This document shows, one piece after another, positions 10,163-24,371 of a stretch of DNA of 32,291 nt (position 1 is the first letter of the stretch; each line of letters starts with the position of its first letter). Below the pieces are notes generated by a model, which saw only the letters and a program-made list of their open reading frames with translations, was not told where the DNA came from and did no database searches. The stretch covers positions 1 through 32,291 of the forward strand of contig LVLI01000044.1 of NCBI GenBank assembly GCA_001687465.1, written 5' to 3'. The DNA comes from Halocafeteria seosinensis (lineage: Eukaryota; Sar; Bigyra; Bicosoecida). A program made the position numbers and the translations under genes.

Positions 10163-13100
10163 CTACATCTTTGTTTCACTAGCTTCTTGTTCATGGTCTC
10201 CCTCAAGCAGGTTTTTCGTAGAAGACGCGTCAGATTCAGAATCGTCGGTAGCAACTACTCGTGTGTTGCTTGTATGTCGGGCGTCAGTGGAAAGAGGATT
10301 CTGCACCAAACTAGGCTCTTCTACCTTCGATGACCCCGCTTCGGGAGTGGAGGCGGAAACCACCTGTTGAGACGTCATTTGGGGCATACTTTCTACTGTC
10401 CTCTCCGATTTCGCTTCAGGAGCGTTGTCCTCCGGTTTTGGGTTGTCAACTTCAGCCCGAAGTTTCTCCGCTTGCTCTCTCACTTCTAGGATGTAAGATC
10501 TCACACGTTCCCATTTTTCTTTTCCAGGCGGTGCCTCCTCTGCAACAAGTTCGTTAACTGACTTTGTTGACGCTTGCTGCTTTAGCGCCATAGGATTGTA
10601 ATTCATTTCGGCCCCTTGCTTGGATTCAGTACCGACGCTGGTGTCCTCTTGCCTGCTTCTCTTCGACTCGCATAACCTTGTTATCGTTGCCACGTTGCAT
10701 GTCGCACCTAGTTCGGCGACGAACACTACGAAGAAATACAGTACACTCGCCGCAATGACAATACCAATAGCAATTGCCAAAGCATTTCGTTGTGCTTCAC
10801 CGTCACCATTATCGAAACGGCTACTCTGAAACATGATCCCACCGAGTGCCACAAAGACAGCAGATGCCAGAAGAACCGACTCCACTGTATTGTAGTTAAA
10901 CACGAAATTTGCAGATCTGGCTTGCTTTTCGCGGAGGATCTTGTCCATGTTCTCCGACTTTCCTTCCCGACGGGATTGTGCAGCTTTTTCGGCACTTTCA
11001 TACATTCGCTTAATGTTCAAATGCTTCGTACTCCCTTTGTTAACTTTGTTGTTATGATGTAGAAGCACTTCTTTCCGCCCCGCCATACTCATGTAAGGTT
11101 GGTAGTGAATATGCAGCGCAAACGCCAGGAACAGAACTACAAGGGCAACTGCTAACTGGAAGGAAGGAGTGCGTCGAAACATCAACGAAGTGATTGCGAC
11201 ACCAAACTTCCTCGATATGATCAGAAGAATCCAGTACCACTTTCCAGGCTTGAAGTGGTAATACATTCTATGGAATTTTCGTCGGAAAGACAAGTACGGG
11301 TTGGTCGACTTGGTTTCACCGATTCCCAAACAGCGCAGCAATTGATCCGTCTTCACGACATGCTTGTTTCGACGCAATAAGATACCGACGAAGAGCGGAT
11401 AACCGAGTGTGTACACGCATGCGAACAAGATTGCAAATGGAAACAACCGCAAATGCACTCCCCCTTCCTTAAAGCACGGGGCAACCGTGGCTTGCATATA
11501 TCCAGGACCCCAATCATCCGGGGGATCTGTCGGATTGCAATTGAATACCTCGAAAATCGTTCGCGTGAGGTACAAGTAGAGGAAGTAGAACATCAAGAAA
11601 AATACCCCAATAAGGATTGAAGCATGCTGGTTTCGTTGACTTGACCCCCACCGCAGAATCCAACGATGATACACGTAAAGACAGATGTGGATCAACAACA
11701 GAAGAGTTCCTACTGCCACGGGTAACAGCATCGTTGCAAACCACCTCACTTCATAAGATACGGTGGGCATCGCACATTCGGGAGCAGTCACCTCAATATT
11801 CAGATTAAAAATGTTCATAATCCAAAATAGTTCCCGAAGGAAACTCGGCCAGGCAACACGAGAGTTGGCAAACATAGCCAAAACTTGAAAGTAATCCACC
11901 CCGATTGTAACAAACGAAATATTAAACTTGTACTTATGAACGATGTATCCGCCAACAGCCACTCCAATTACCAGGAGAACGAAGAGAACCACAAAAACCC
12001 ATGCGTTGGAAGGACAAGGAACGCATAAACCACCTCGGCGATAATACTTGCCAGCAACACACTCACTACATCTCTCGCCAGTATACCCAGTCGTGCAGGT
12101 ATTGTTCGTGTCGCAGGCCTCCTTTGGTTGACATGCGATGAAATGAGGGCAGCGGTCTTGCACAATAGATGGCCGCTTACGTCTCTCTTCCGGGCAATGC
12201 TTCGAGTCTCCAGGGGTAACAGGTTGTTTCCACCATCCGGAGGCAGCAAATGGTTCCTCATATTCGACACAAGTGCCGTCCGTTTCGTTCACTCTGATAC
12301 AGCCTTTGAATCCTCCACGGCAAATTCCACCTGGGGGACACGCCATGCATCGCTCGCCTACCTGGCCATAGAACTCCGGGAAGCATCTCATTTCCACAAG
12401 CCAGTCGTCTTCTTCTTGTAACTCCTCAATCGTACGACCACCTTCAGCAGACCGCAAACCGCGTCCCGGGGACAAAGTTGGATCGTCAAGGACAGGTTCA
12501 ATTTCGTATCCATTCGCCGGGAAAGTAAGGTTGGAATAACCAGCCACAGACAGTTTCAGAATCTTAGGCCCAACGATATCCCGTTGGATGGCACAGTCAA
12601 TCCGACGGTCGCTAATAAGTTCTGGGCTTTTACAGGGCGTACCTCCTATCCAAAGTTGCGGCGGATTTTCAGCACTTCCGAAGCTTGGAGCACCGAAGTC
12701 TTCTCCCGCCAGGAATGCGTCATCATGACCTTCGGCATCGGGGCGATCAGGAATCATCCCTTCTGCGAGCGGTGCGTTGTACGAGAACTGTTTCGGGGTA
12801 CCCTCAATCCCATCTACCTGTGGTTCCAGGTCGATGTTCCTTCCAAAACCACTGATAATCTTGCAGAAAAAGCTGGTGTGCGTGTACGCACTCTCGGGTT
12901 GCGGCGGTCTCTCACCATTTTCATCACGCTGTAACCATTCATCAAAAACACTATCGAAATTGCCAAGAACAGAGCCGCAGCGTCGTCGTTCACCTCCAGG
13001 AAGGCGAACATTAACGATTAATCCATTATCAACTTCTTTCGTCCCTAATGACCGAACGATACCGTCGTTTGTGTTGTCTTTGTTTCTGATAGGGGGTAGA

Positions 13101-16100
13101 ACATTCGATTGCTCCTCAAATGATGGAATACTCTCAATGCGCCCAAAGTTATTTCCTTCCAGTTTCACCAGGTATCCTTCGGTAGGTCCAGTTTCTGGGA
13201 GCACTCGGAAAACAGTTGGAGCCGTGTATGACACTTCGAGCGCTTCATCCACAGAGCTGCTTTGTCCCGCGACGTGGACACGTACTTTTCGAAGGCCACC
13301 CTGTCCTTCCGGGGTGACAATCTCTATGACGGAATGATTAAATTGGGTGATCTCGCCCCCATGTACAAACAAGTCGCCTTCGCGGAATGGGTTCGGTAGC
13401 GTGTATCGGACGTCCTTGTCCGGTCGAGTTGGTTCAAGCGTTACCAGTAGATGGGGAGAACGAGCCTTATTCTGAGGTGCGAAATCAACCCCATCGACTC
13501 CCTCGTTCCCAAAATTGGCACCATATATGGAAACAGACTCTCCTCCCGTTGTACTCCAATCCTTCAACGAGATACTGTGGATTTCCGGATGAGAGTAGCT
13601 GTACCGAACATCGCAACTACTTGGATCACAGTTGGCTTGGTCGTCAACCGTCACAATTACGGGATGATTTACTCCTGCATACTCAGGAGCAATGCAGCTT
13701 ATTTCATCATGCTTTTGCTCAATCACCACGTCGCGGCATTGTCGACGTCCGATGCGAACATTGATTCGATCTTGGAATGACCCGAAATTGGATCCTCGGA
13801 TCGTAACGCGATTCCCACCATTGGTCGGACCACGTGGTGGATCGATATGATCTACCACGGGAGGCTCATAATCAATTCCTAGGTAGTGCGTCAACTGTTG
13901 CCCATCTACATCCATTACAAATTGGTGACCTCTCCCTGTATTTCCTGGTAGATTCAGCGTAGAATACGTGTGATCGAAATCTGTTGAGTCGAATACATGT
14001 GCGTCTGTGGGAACGAACTCGCGACGTGTTCCATCAGCCTTCATTTCAAGGAATGCGTGATCTTCTCCAAAAGGAGTTGTTCCAAAGTTATCACCTTCTA
14101 ACATGACTTCGCCACCTGTTGTAGGCACTACTATGCGTTTATCGAATTTTGGACGGGGACTGTGCTGGCGGAAATTATTCCCGCGGCCGAAAAACTCTGC
14201 AGGTGCAGCGAACAATTCGGAAACATTCCTCCAAGTCGCTACTTTGTTTCCTTGAGAGTCGACCTTAGCGAACACATCTCGAACCACAGGTGGAGCGTAG
14301 TTCAGAACACAGCTGTCGCTATCAGTTTCCATACCAAGGCGTTCGATCACAATCTGATTGCCGGTCCCTTCACCTGGGGGAACCTCGCATTCTACCTGAC
14401 ATTGCAAGGTAATATTGTTCTCGCCGACCGGTACACAATTGAAGGCACCAGTGTTGTTCCTGCATTCTTTCTCTCCCACCGTTATGCGCAAATCAGCCCC
14501 TTGAATGTCGCGAGCTTCCAAGGTTAAAATTTCTGGTTCGGCCGCTTCGTAACCAGCAGTTCTAAACAGGCGATGTCGATTCTCCTCACATTGGCCAGTG
14601 CTAAATGATGGAAATTCTGGAAGGTAACGTTTACTTGAGGTCTGCCGTTCTGATACGCTAGCACGCACAAACCCTTGACTAAGTGGGATCTCTGCCACCA
14701 CACCATCATGATTCCATGACTTTATGGCGGGTCTCGTGATCCGAAGCCAAGTAGCATTGGTCTCCCATCCAAAAATACCTAGGTCTTCCATCTCTGCGGC
14801 TGCTAACTCAATATTCCTGGTTGCTATATCCTCAGATTTAAGGTTTAGTTCAAGACATCCACATTCCGGGAATGGACCAACTGTAGAGTAGCCGGACGCT
14901 CCTGGACACGAGTCCACATCCAGTGCCACCGTTGCCGGATGACACAGAGAGCTACCGCGTATACTCAATTCCATCATCCGAAGGCGGCCATCCAGTATTT
15001 TAGTCTCCATTGCTCTAATACCATTAATAACAGGAGGGTCGTAAGACAGTCTCACTGTATCAGAGTAATGATCGCCCGTTTCGGTATGAGTAATGATTTG
15101 CAAAGGAATATCCTGACCGTAACCCGCGGGCACTGTGAATACGAAGACTTCCAGTGACCCTTTGAGTTCTGTGGTACCGTTACGACCAGGGACGATTGCC
15201 CTCGTTTGGCGGTTGGGATCATTAAAAAAAGCCATGTCCACGGGAAAAATCTCTTCTCCAAAGATAACTTCGTGAGACGCATGAGGATCATCTAAACCAA
15301 GGTTCCGACCAACCACGCGAATTTGAGCACCACCCGCTGTACTCGTTCGAGCCGATTTTGGATTGGAGCAGTCAGTGGGGATGTGAGATGGTTGTGTGCC
15401 GTCTGGTAGAGGAGTGGGACGAGGTGTATGTTTCTCCATGCACTCTAGTGTGCCGGCCTGGTATCCCCACGAAGGAGATGCCTCACTCACCTGGCCAGCT
15501 ACACTAAGACGCCAGAACAAAGGATTTCCGCTGCCCGGAGGGACAGTACATTGAATTTGAGAATGATTTAATACGCGACAATCTCTTGCCTCATATTGAG
15601 TTGGTACACCAGCCATATCCGGGCCGAAACGTACCCACTCCAAGTTGGCTATCCCAGTTTCTTGGGGGCCAAAGTTACTGCCAATAATGAGTATCTCTTG
15701 CCCACCATCCGTAAGTGCATCAACAGCCCCTGGACCACCGAAGTTAGTGATCGAAGGACGAGCGTACCGTGTAACTGGAGGAATAGAAGATTGTCCGTCC
15801 ACCGTAATGTTCCAAATCATGTCGGAGCCAGCGCCCGGCGGCAACGCGCATTCAAGTAAAATATGGGGAGTCTTCACCTTACAGTCGGCTTCAAAGATAG
15901 GGGAGATCGTATCCAGAGCTGTATCCTTTACATCGTTATCCGCATTCAAAGCATCCGACCGAACGAAAGTTGCCTGGTCAACATTACCAGGTGGACCGAA
16001 CATCGAACCATGCACCAATACTTCGTCTCCTTCAGTGTCCAAATGATTAGCGCCTGCAGGACCACCTTCCACTGCTTCATAGAATGAAACTATTGGAGGC

Positions 16101-19100
16101 GAATAACTCGTATTGAATACTAGTGGCATGGGATGTCCTACGTGAGGTTGCCCGCCAACCCACACATTCCACTGAAGGTCTTTTCCGGTCCCTTCCACCG
16201 TTTCACAGCGAATAGATTCGTGGGGCACAGACACCTTACACTTCGCCGCCGTATATCGACTGGAGTCATCCAGAGGGCCGTAGGTCACTTTCAATAGCTT
16301 ATCACCATACATATCGGAAATATCGTCAGAGAACATTGCGGATGATGGACCCATATTGATGCCGTTCAGGGTTATTCGTTCTCCTCCACGAGTATCGGCC
16401 TGTAACGTGCCTTCACCCTCAATGTTAGGAACAAGAGGAAACGCGTAATGGGTCGTGATATCCTGTGACACTTTCAGGTCGCTGATTGTATTGCCCGTGT
16501 GCACGCGCCATAGCAAGCGATTGCCCACGCCCTGCCTTGTCACGCATTCGAGAATAGTGTGAACAGCGATAAACGTGCAGTGTTCCGCTTCATACACGTC
16601 ACCTTCGGAAATCATCTGTAACGATGTTGTATTGATGAGGCTTTCGCCATCTATGCGTTCACCAGGACCAGGGACTCCAAAGTCGTTACCGGTGAGACCA
16701 TCCGTTGATATAACGGGACCGTAGTACACCGCGATTTCTGCAATGTTTTCTCCGAAATTGTCTCCCACTATACGAACCGTCTCTCCTCCCTTCGTCGACA
16801 TTATGGTACCATTCAAGTATATCGAAGAATATTCAGGACGACATATTTCATGAGAAGTCGCGGACACAGAATGGACAATAGGCGGGCCATGCGCTGAGTC
16901 TGCTCTTAAAATGTTGCTAGTCCTTCCTTCAGCAATTACAAGTTTCCAAGCAATACGGTTCCCAATGCCGGGAGAGGTGGTACAATGAACCTTAGTATGA
17001 GGAGATTCATTACTCACATCGCATACTGCCGCTTCAAACTGGAAGGAAACCGAGCCATCGTTGCGACGAGGGCCGTACAAAACAGTCACATCGGTACCAG
17101 CCGGGCCAAAATCAGTTCCTATTAATGTGATGTTTGTCCCTCCAGACGTTAACATGGCCGCATCATTCAGAATTTGGACTAACTCGGGTCTTCGGTACGT
17201 ACTGCGAAGGTTACTCAAATGGGTACTCACCCGATTGCCACCGTACTTGGCCCCGTTATCCTTATAGTCAATCCGAGTTTCCCATACAATATCTTCGCCA
17301 ATGCCTTCCACCGAGCTGCACTGGATTTGGATGTTTCCCAAACTCTGGTGGCAGTCATTCAGCCTGTACTCCGTGCGTTGGATCGTTTCCTTAGACGAAA
17401 CCATGCGTTCTTTCCCTGCCGCCCGTGAGCTCTTGGGCACGTCTACGATTGTCCCGCTACCGCTCCCATTTGGCCCGTACCCAAGCACCACTATCTCCTC
17501 AGAGCCATGGAGTGGATGACTGTCGGCATATCCAAGGTCACGGCCATCGAGCAACAGGACGTTTTCGCCTTCCGAGTCCATGTATCCGTCAGATGAATCG
17601 GATATGTTAACACTATAAATCTTCGAATCTGGTTCATTCAGAGCGAAGATCCAGACGTGAACTACATCACTCAGGTTATGATGGTTCAGAAAGTCATGAT
17701 CCGATACTTCGACAGTTAAATTGTAGGAACTTTGCTTCTCGAAGTCGAGCGATTCCGTTATTCGGATATCTCCGGTTGCCTTCTCAATATAAAATGCGTT
17801 ACCATCATTTCCGCCGACGATTGCCCACCGTTTTATACCCCAGCCATACGAATCCGGAGAATCTTCGTCAGATGCAGGCGCGTACCACAAGCTCATTCTT
17901 CCCCTTCGACTCTGAAACTGACACAGCAAAATCCGGATTCGGCTCAGGAGAAAACACAATCGGCGGATCGTTAACGTCATCCAATTGGATTGTAAATACA
18001 CGGCTGTGCGTCAGTACGGTCACATCACCAGTTGTAGGATGAGGAGGAAGGCCATTATCCGAAACTTGGATCTCAACCTCGAACTTTCCGACCGTCTCGA
18101 AGTTAAGGGAGCACGTAGGGTCTTGGAGATCATCTCGAACGAAAACTTCGCCACTAGTGGCGTTGATAGCAAAGGGGAATTCACCATCACAATCAAGTTC
18201 CGACGGTTGAGGTGTGTAGTCGAGAATATGGAATTTGAACTCCTCACCGGCAACTGCCATGTCTGGATCGTCGACGCGAACACTTGTGACGAATGTCCCT
18301 GGAGCAGAGTTTTCGGGAATGTGTTTTGGAGTGTCCGCATTGGTGATCTCGGGAGATTCATTCACATCTTGAACAATGACAGTAGTGGTGTTTATTGTCC
18401 TCAAATTTCCCGGGCCATCATTGCGTACTTCAATTCTCAGTTCGTACCTGTCCTGAGACTCAAAATCCAGTGTTTGGTCTCGTAACCGGAGCGGGGCAAC
18501 ATTGCGCTTCTTGTTTTCTTCTTCCTCATCGCGCCATTGCACTGAAAACATGCGGGTTCCCTCCGAAGGGGTGGAATCACGAATTGCGAAAGACAACGTC
18601 AACTTATCGTCATGAGTCTCTGCACCAATTGAGTCCAGAATCCGACCATTAGGCCTCAAGTCTTCCGGGACCTCTACTGTTTGAGCTAAAAGGGTAGGTG
18701 GGAAGTTGTTCCCAATGATATCAATGTGCAGTATGCCATATTCAGAGGTGAATCCTGAAGGATCAGTTACGTTGACTAGCATTTCACAGTAGTCCGCAAT
18801 ACCGTCAGAAAGGGCAGGAAGTCTAATATCACCTACGCGAATGGTGGCTTTTCCAGCCTCTTCCTCATGAGAAACAATGAAATATTGACAAGAGTTAGTC
18901 GGACGTTCGACAGAAGCAAATGCAAATGTTAGCTTGTCGGCATCCCCCTCATCGACATCGTCCCCTTGAATAAAGTCTACTCGGGTTCCTGGGAACGCTG
19001 ATTCCCCGATGCTGGTTTGATACTCAACCGTATCGTATGCTGGGAATGCGGGATGCTCATTAACGTCGTTCACTTGAACGGAGATATGTCCGACACTTGA

Positions 19101-22100
19101 CAGGCCCCCGGGGTCGGAGACTCGTATGCTTATTCTGTAGGAAGTTCGGCGCTCAAAGTCTAAAGCACTGCCTAGTCCGGTCCTTGGTTCTCCCGTGCTA
19201 ATATTGATTTGAGTTCGAATGTTTCCATTCGGTTCAATAGCAAATACGTCCTTCCCGAGAGAGCCTTCCTCCATCTCGTACAGCAGGCTAGCAGTGTCAC
19301 CAGGATCTTGGTCCCACCCAAGAATGGGACTGTTCTGGAGNAGGTGATTCCCGCCGGTATTTTCATCCACGTGGAAGACTTGACCGGCAATGAGATTCGG
19401 CGCAGTGTTGACGTTTCGAATCAACACAGTAACCACTGCTTCAGACGAACGAGGTGGACTTCCATCGTCGGACACACGAAGAATCAGTCGATATTCTTTG
19501 CGCGCCGTGTGATTAAATTCGGCACGAGAAAGTATTTGACCAGAATCTTTCTCAATGTCAAACAAGTCCGTGGCCTCCGAATCCTCGCCGGGGCTAAAGT
19601 CACTGGCCCACCCAGCAATGTTATATCTAAGAGTCGGGGGAGTAAAAGGCATCTCCTTCCCAGAAACTGCGCCGGGACCAGTGTCAGGATTCGTGGCATT
19701 CAGCTTCGGATGAACTCGGCTTCCGGAAGGTTCCCTCTCTTTTATCCAAACTTCTTGGTCATCCACGATTGGAGGCTCATTAACGTTATCCAGATCCACA
19801 GTTACTTTTGTAACATCCCGCAGAGCTGGCCATTCCTCTGGCCGTGGAGTACCTTCATCAGATACTTCCACATAAAACACATACCGCGCAATATGCTCGT
19901 AGCCCAGACAAGCTGGACCGAACTCGTTCACTACAATTCGAGCCGTCTCTTGATTTGATCCTTCAGGTTCCACCCGGAATGGGAAAGAGCCAGGATCAGA
20001 CACCGTTTCGGAACCATCGCCATATTCGATGGTTGAATCGCGAATAGTCCAAGAGAATATCGTGCCTACATTTTCATCAGTCGCTGAGACCGTTCCTACC
20101 GTCGTATCTTCCTCTGACATCTCCTTTATTCGGAACATCTTCGACCTGGACTCCGTCTCGGGAAACAAATTGGCCTTCAGTATGTCAACAACAAAATCAC
20201 CCGTATCACTCAGCTTGGAGTCAGTTATTTTAATTGTCAGCGAAAGTTGATGGTCCGATATACTCTCATATGCGATACGGGGAGCGTTGGGCGCAACAGA
20301 TATTGCCCCAGAAAACTGATCGATCTGTAGAAATTTATTAGAATCTTGAGATACAATAGAGTACATGACCTTGTCCGGTGAGTTTGACTCCGCTAGAGCA
20401 TCTGGATCAGCTGCTTCTACAAGTGTGTCGTAGCCACTCCCTAAAACTAAGGGAGTTCCAACAGTGGAGTTTTCAAAAATTGCAAACTTATGTTTTGCAG
20501 GCTCCTTCGTGAAATAGGGAGCCTCGTTTACATCGTTCACATGAATTGTAACAGTTCCAGTGACTTGCTTAGCGGGTTCACCTCGGTCATCCGCAAGTAT
20601 CTCAGCTTCATACATGCGAGTGCGGTTTTCGAAATCAAGGAGACCCGCTCCATCCCGGGAGACGCTTAGTTGGCCTGAGCATGAACCAATGCTAAAGAGG
20701 CTCGAATCCTCCGAGACATCAACAGACAAGATAGAGAAGAGAAGTTCCTGGCCAAACGAGCGAGCAAGCTCGTCCTCATCGAATACTACCAACTCATGAA
20801 GGGGGTTTCCAATCAGAGTAGCCCTTTCGGAGTGTTCGTCCACACTAACAATTGTCAGATCTCCGGACGAGAATGAACTCCGCCACACGGGCTTCTCGTT
20901 TATATTAACAATATTCACTTTGATCGTACAGGTAGCAGAAAATCCATCGGCCTTGGCCTTTACCCGCAATGAATACTGCCGGCATGCTTCGTAGTTAGCG
21001 AACGCGTTGTCCCCAAACCTAATATGGAAGTCATCCCCTTTATCCTCGCCAATGAAGAGCTCCTGTGTGTCAGGGACATGAAACGTATACCACTCCGGAA
21101 TCCCTTCAGTATTGATGCAATGTTCAGCGCTGGAAATATCATCGATGCTGTACTCAACAGGTTTCTCCGATTGACGATTCTTTGCACGCACGTGTACGAT
21201 CGACCCTCCACGGTTGTTTTCTTGGGCTTCAGCGAGAGTACCACCGTCGACTGTGCTTCCCGACGTGGCACAGCCACGTTCCCATTGAATCCGTGGATAT
21301 CTGAATCCATCAATACAGACTTCATTGCTACTACAAGCCCGTTGCCCTTCTCTTTGGGTCTCGGGAGCACCCTCGGGAATCGTGTAATGCCCTCCATCTA
21401 CCTGTTTAATTGAGTTGGTTCCCTTTGGGCAGTAGTACGTGGCCGGGTCTTGCGCCCCTGAAGGAGCGCAGCTACTTGATGTGGCCGAGGAAGAGCCTTC
21501 GCCACAGAAGAATCCAGCCCGGCATCGTCCGGAGCAATCAGATGAAGTCAATCCCCGCTGATTCCCGAACCGTCCTGCCGGACATTGATAGCGTTTTCCT
21601 TCTTGACAATAGTACCCTGCTTCGCACTCCAATTCTTTGGTGCGAGTTTTTTCGCTTGAGCCTCCCACGGTGTAGTATCCATTCGAGACGTGCACAGGAC
21701 TGTCGCTACTTTCGGGGCAGTAGTACTTGGCAGATCCGCACTTTTTCTCCGTTGGACTTGTACTAGCCGGGGGACAATAGTATCCTGCAGCGCACTTGCC
21801 TGCACATGTAGACGAGGTAGATCCCTCCGTGCCATAATACCCTGCTTGGCAACTTTGGCTCGAAGATTGGGGCTTGCGGTTGCCTCCACTACAATAATAC
21901 CCGGCATTGCAGAAGCCTGAGCAGGAGCTGTCACCAAGACCTCGTCGAGCCCCGTAAGTCCCAGGTGGGCATTCTTTCTCGTCAACTCTCGTCGACCCAG
22001 GAGGACAATAATGTCCTTCCAGACAGGAGCCGGAGCATTCAGCGGTGAATAGTCCGGGAGCATCGCCGTAACGGCCTGGGGGGCACTTGACACATTCCGC

Positions 22101-23871
22101 ATCATCTCCGGTTCCTGCTTGGTACGTGCCCGGCATGCATATGTCACATTCACCATTCACTTCGGTTGACCCAATAGGGCACGAGTCATAATATGAAAAC
22201 GCATTCGTCATTTCTCTCCATAGTCCACAGTTCGCGAGGTTAGAAACCTCGATTTCGACATTATTGGTCCCAGGGTCAGAGTTCTTGGTCAAAGTGGCCT
22301 TCTCCGGTACGACGCAAATGACATGGCTACTGGTAACATAAATTGCTCTTCGGTTGACCCACTCAGAACCACCTTGGCCTCGTAAACGGAATCTACAGGC
22401 AAGGGCTGCACTCAGCTTAAAGTTGCTGCCAAATACATTCATCGTTGTTTGTGCGTCCTTCTGTCCCTGTTGAGGAGACACACTGTTCACATTGGGCAGT
22501 TCTTCGGAATCTGGTACAAACAGTTCTACAGTTTCCGGGGATGAAGTACCCTCGTTATCTTGAGCAGTTATGCTCATTTGGTGAACACCATCTTGATTGG
22601 CCGTAGACTCCCAGCTAAACTCATACTGAACAGGATTGCTGCCAGAAGATACCTGTGTAAACGTTGAACCACTGGGTCTACCAGCAGTCTGGAGCTTTAC
22701 ACTATGACACGGCTCTTCGTTGTCTTCAGCGGTGACTAAAAAACTCTCCCTCGTCCCGGGAAGAAAACACTGAGGTAAGGTATCATCAATCCATGGGGAC
22801 GGGGATTTAAATGTTGGCGGGTGATTACCCACACAGGAGCAGCCACTGCCACAGTCGTGATCGTTGAAGCATGCTTTGCCACAATCATTGCAGTTACTTC
22901 CTCCACTGCAAATGTCAGCCCGTGGTACTATTCGCAAGATGAAGTCGATACCAACTTTGGAGTAACCATCTGATACAATGACATTTGTATACCACAGTTC
23001 TTGGTCATTCCCTCCAAGAGATGGGGGATTCCAAGTCATTTTCCCGCTTCCTTCGTCAATGGAAATTCCAGGAGGATGGTGCCCGGTGCCGGTTTCTACC
23101 ATTTCGTCGCTCTCAGCAAGTCGAAATGTTAAGGGATCCATATCATCATCGCTAGCATCGACAAAAAAATTATTTTCCTCTCCCTCGGTAACGGCAATGA
23201 TGGGCATCATAGAGGAGGCCGGAGGGCGGTTTACCATATTGATGTCGCTGCGGTGAGAAAGGTCAATATCGGCAATCAGACGCCAAGAGGATGACCCACT
23301 ATTTTGGATAGCCCCGATGCGACAGCACGACTCGAAACGCCATCGATAGGGATCCCCGTTGTTGGTTTTGGCAGGATAGCGGTGCTTTGTCTGAGCTTCC
23401 CCGTCAAACCAGTCTTCATCTTCGTCGATGGAGTTGATGTTCAAGGGCGGCATTCGCTCTCTGTCTCCATCGCCATAGTAGAAGCAGCAGTAGTCTCCAT
23501 CTTTTTCACCTATTTTGGGCCGATGGAAAAACGACCACCGCCTGCATCCACAACACGCAAAGGAAAGCCATTTATAACAAGGTACTCTGATGTGCCAGCA
23601 GCGGGACTCACGAATCAACTTACCAGCCAATGCTAAACGTAAACCGCACGGTATTAGGGTGGTGGTCATTCGGCTGGTATCTCCACGTGACAACCCCATA
23701 GCGATAGTGCGACGCCTTCACTGCGTCCAATAGAAAGCTCAAGCCTACTATCGTAGACGCCATAAATGGCAAAGAACGACTCTTTCTCTTCCTCCTGCCG
23801 TGAGCCCGCTGCCGCTGGGCAATGCCAGCTGTCTCACCATAGAAAGAAGCACCCATTGCTCTGCTTTTCAT
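10163..23871 (-). CDS. Giant cadherin/IPT-TIG/Cys-rich multipass receptor-like protein
   Basis: One gene of about 4,540 aa assembled from exon 1 (23871-23624), an 82-nt intron (23623-23542) and a long exon broken by one extra base near 17.88 kb. Approximate order: signal peptide (ASTIVGLSFLLDAVKA) then SHYRYGVVTW; a cadherin-like module; a Cys cluster; one IPT/TIG at 430-533; GCC2/GCC3-type Cys repeats at 540-820 (GHYCPPGSTRV, AGYYCPPAST); about nine to ten cadherin repeats at 860-2050 with DVNE/DVND calcium-binding joints; about eleven or twelve IPT/TIG repeats at 2060-3790 (GGEVMLEGDNFG, GGNRVTIRGSNFG); a Cys-rich EGF-like segment; then eight or nine membrane segments at 3930-4360 resembling TRP-like C-termini of protist surface proteins; then a charged cytoplasmic tail. 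The start could also be 23856 or 23763. One undetermined base lies at 19341. Likely a surface adhesion or sensing receptor, by architecture only. Confidence 0.85.
17871..17890 (-). other. Single-base frameshift inside a cadherin repeat
   Basis: The upstream frame reads SVSESKGKNELVVRACI and stops at 17868. The downstream frame supplies the expected continuation, ASDEDSPDSYGW, of the same cadherin repeat. Dropping one base of the CGCGCCTGC stretch restores a normal cadherin strand, so the defect is one extra nucleotide. No GT-AG intron fits. With the N at 19341 in the same exon, an assembly error is the simplest reading. A real disabling allele or programmed shift is possible but unsupported. 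Confidence 0.75.
23542..23623 (-). other. Intron 1 of the giant receptor gene (82 nt)
   Basis: Donor GTAAGT directly follows the codon pair for Ile-Gly, and the acceptor is TGGATGCAG. Splicing joins TFSIG to WRWSFFHRPKIGEKDG in frame (phase 2) and links the signal-peptide exon to the long downstream frame. Without it the first exon stops at once (TAA at 23620-23622). Confidence 0.85.
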
Positions 23872-23890
23872 TCCATCAAGAAAGAATAGA

Positions 23891-23898
23891 ATATATAT
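23891..23898 (-). promoter_or_regulatory. Possible TATA box of the giant receptor gene
   Basis: ATATATAT lies 20 to 135 nt upstream of the three candidate start codons (23871, 23856, 23763). If used, transcription would begin near 23865 and would favour 23856 or 23763 as the start. Confidence 0.25.
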
Positions 23899-24371
23899 CC
23901 TGCACAACCACATAATAAAAGTTTAAACTCATGAACATGGTTGTTGGTTGTTTTTTTTTTTTCTGCCTTCTTTGCCCTCCTCAGCTTGAGCTGAGCTGAA
24001 CCCAGCTGAGGAATTCCAGCCGTAGCCGCACATGCTTACGTGTTGAGCGAGAAAAGAAAAAAAGAAAAGAAAAGAAAATACATACCGGTAATTTAATAAA
24101 AACGCACGTCCGTGACTTTTTCTTCAAGCAGAATAGACAGGGAGAAAGAGCACCTACATGTACGTGTAGGCTGACAAGCCATATTCGAGCGCCCTTTATA
24201 CGACGACGCAAAAAAGGAAAACTGGGGGAAGTGAAAAGGGAGTGGAATCTGGGGAGTCGCAGCCCTGGTCGCACGGAGGGAGGCTTCAATGTGAGTCATC
24301 ACGATCTGACGGTTTGCGGCCACTGGGAATCAGTTGTCAGCGGAAAGGAGAGGAATTGAACTGTCTTTTAC

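Noticed and set aside
12777-13337. 186-codon plus-strand ORF
   Set aside because: Shadow of the IPT/TIG array on the opposite strand.
19209-19958. 249-codon plus-strand ORF
   Set aside because: It is antisense to cadherin repeats of the giant gene, contains the undetermined base and has no protein-like pattern.
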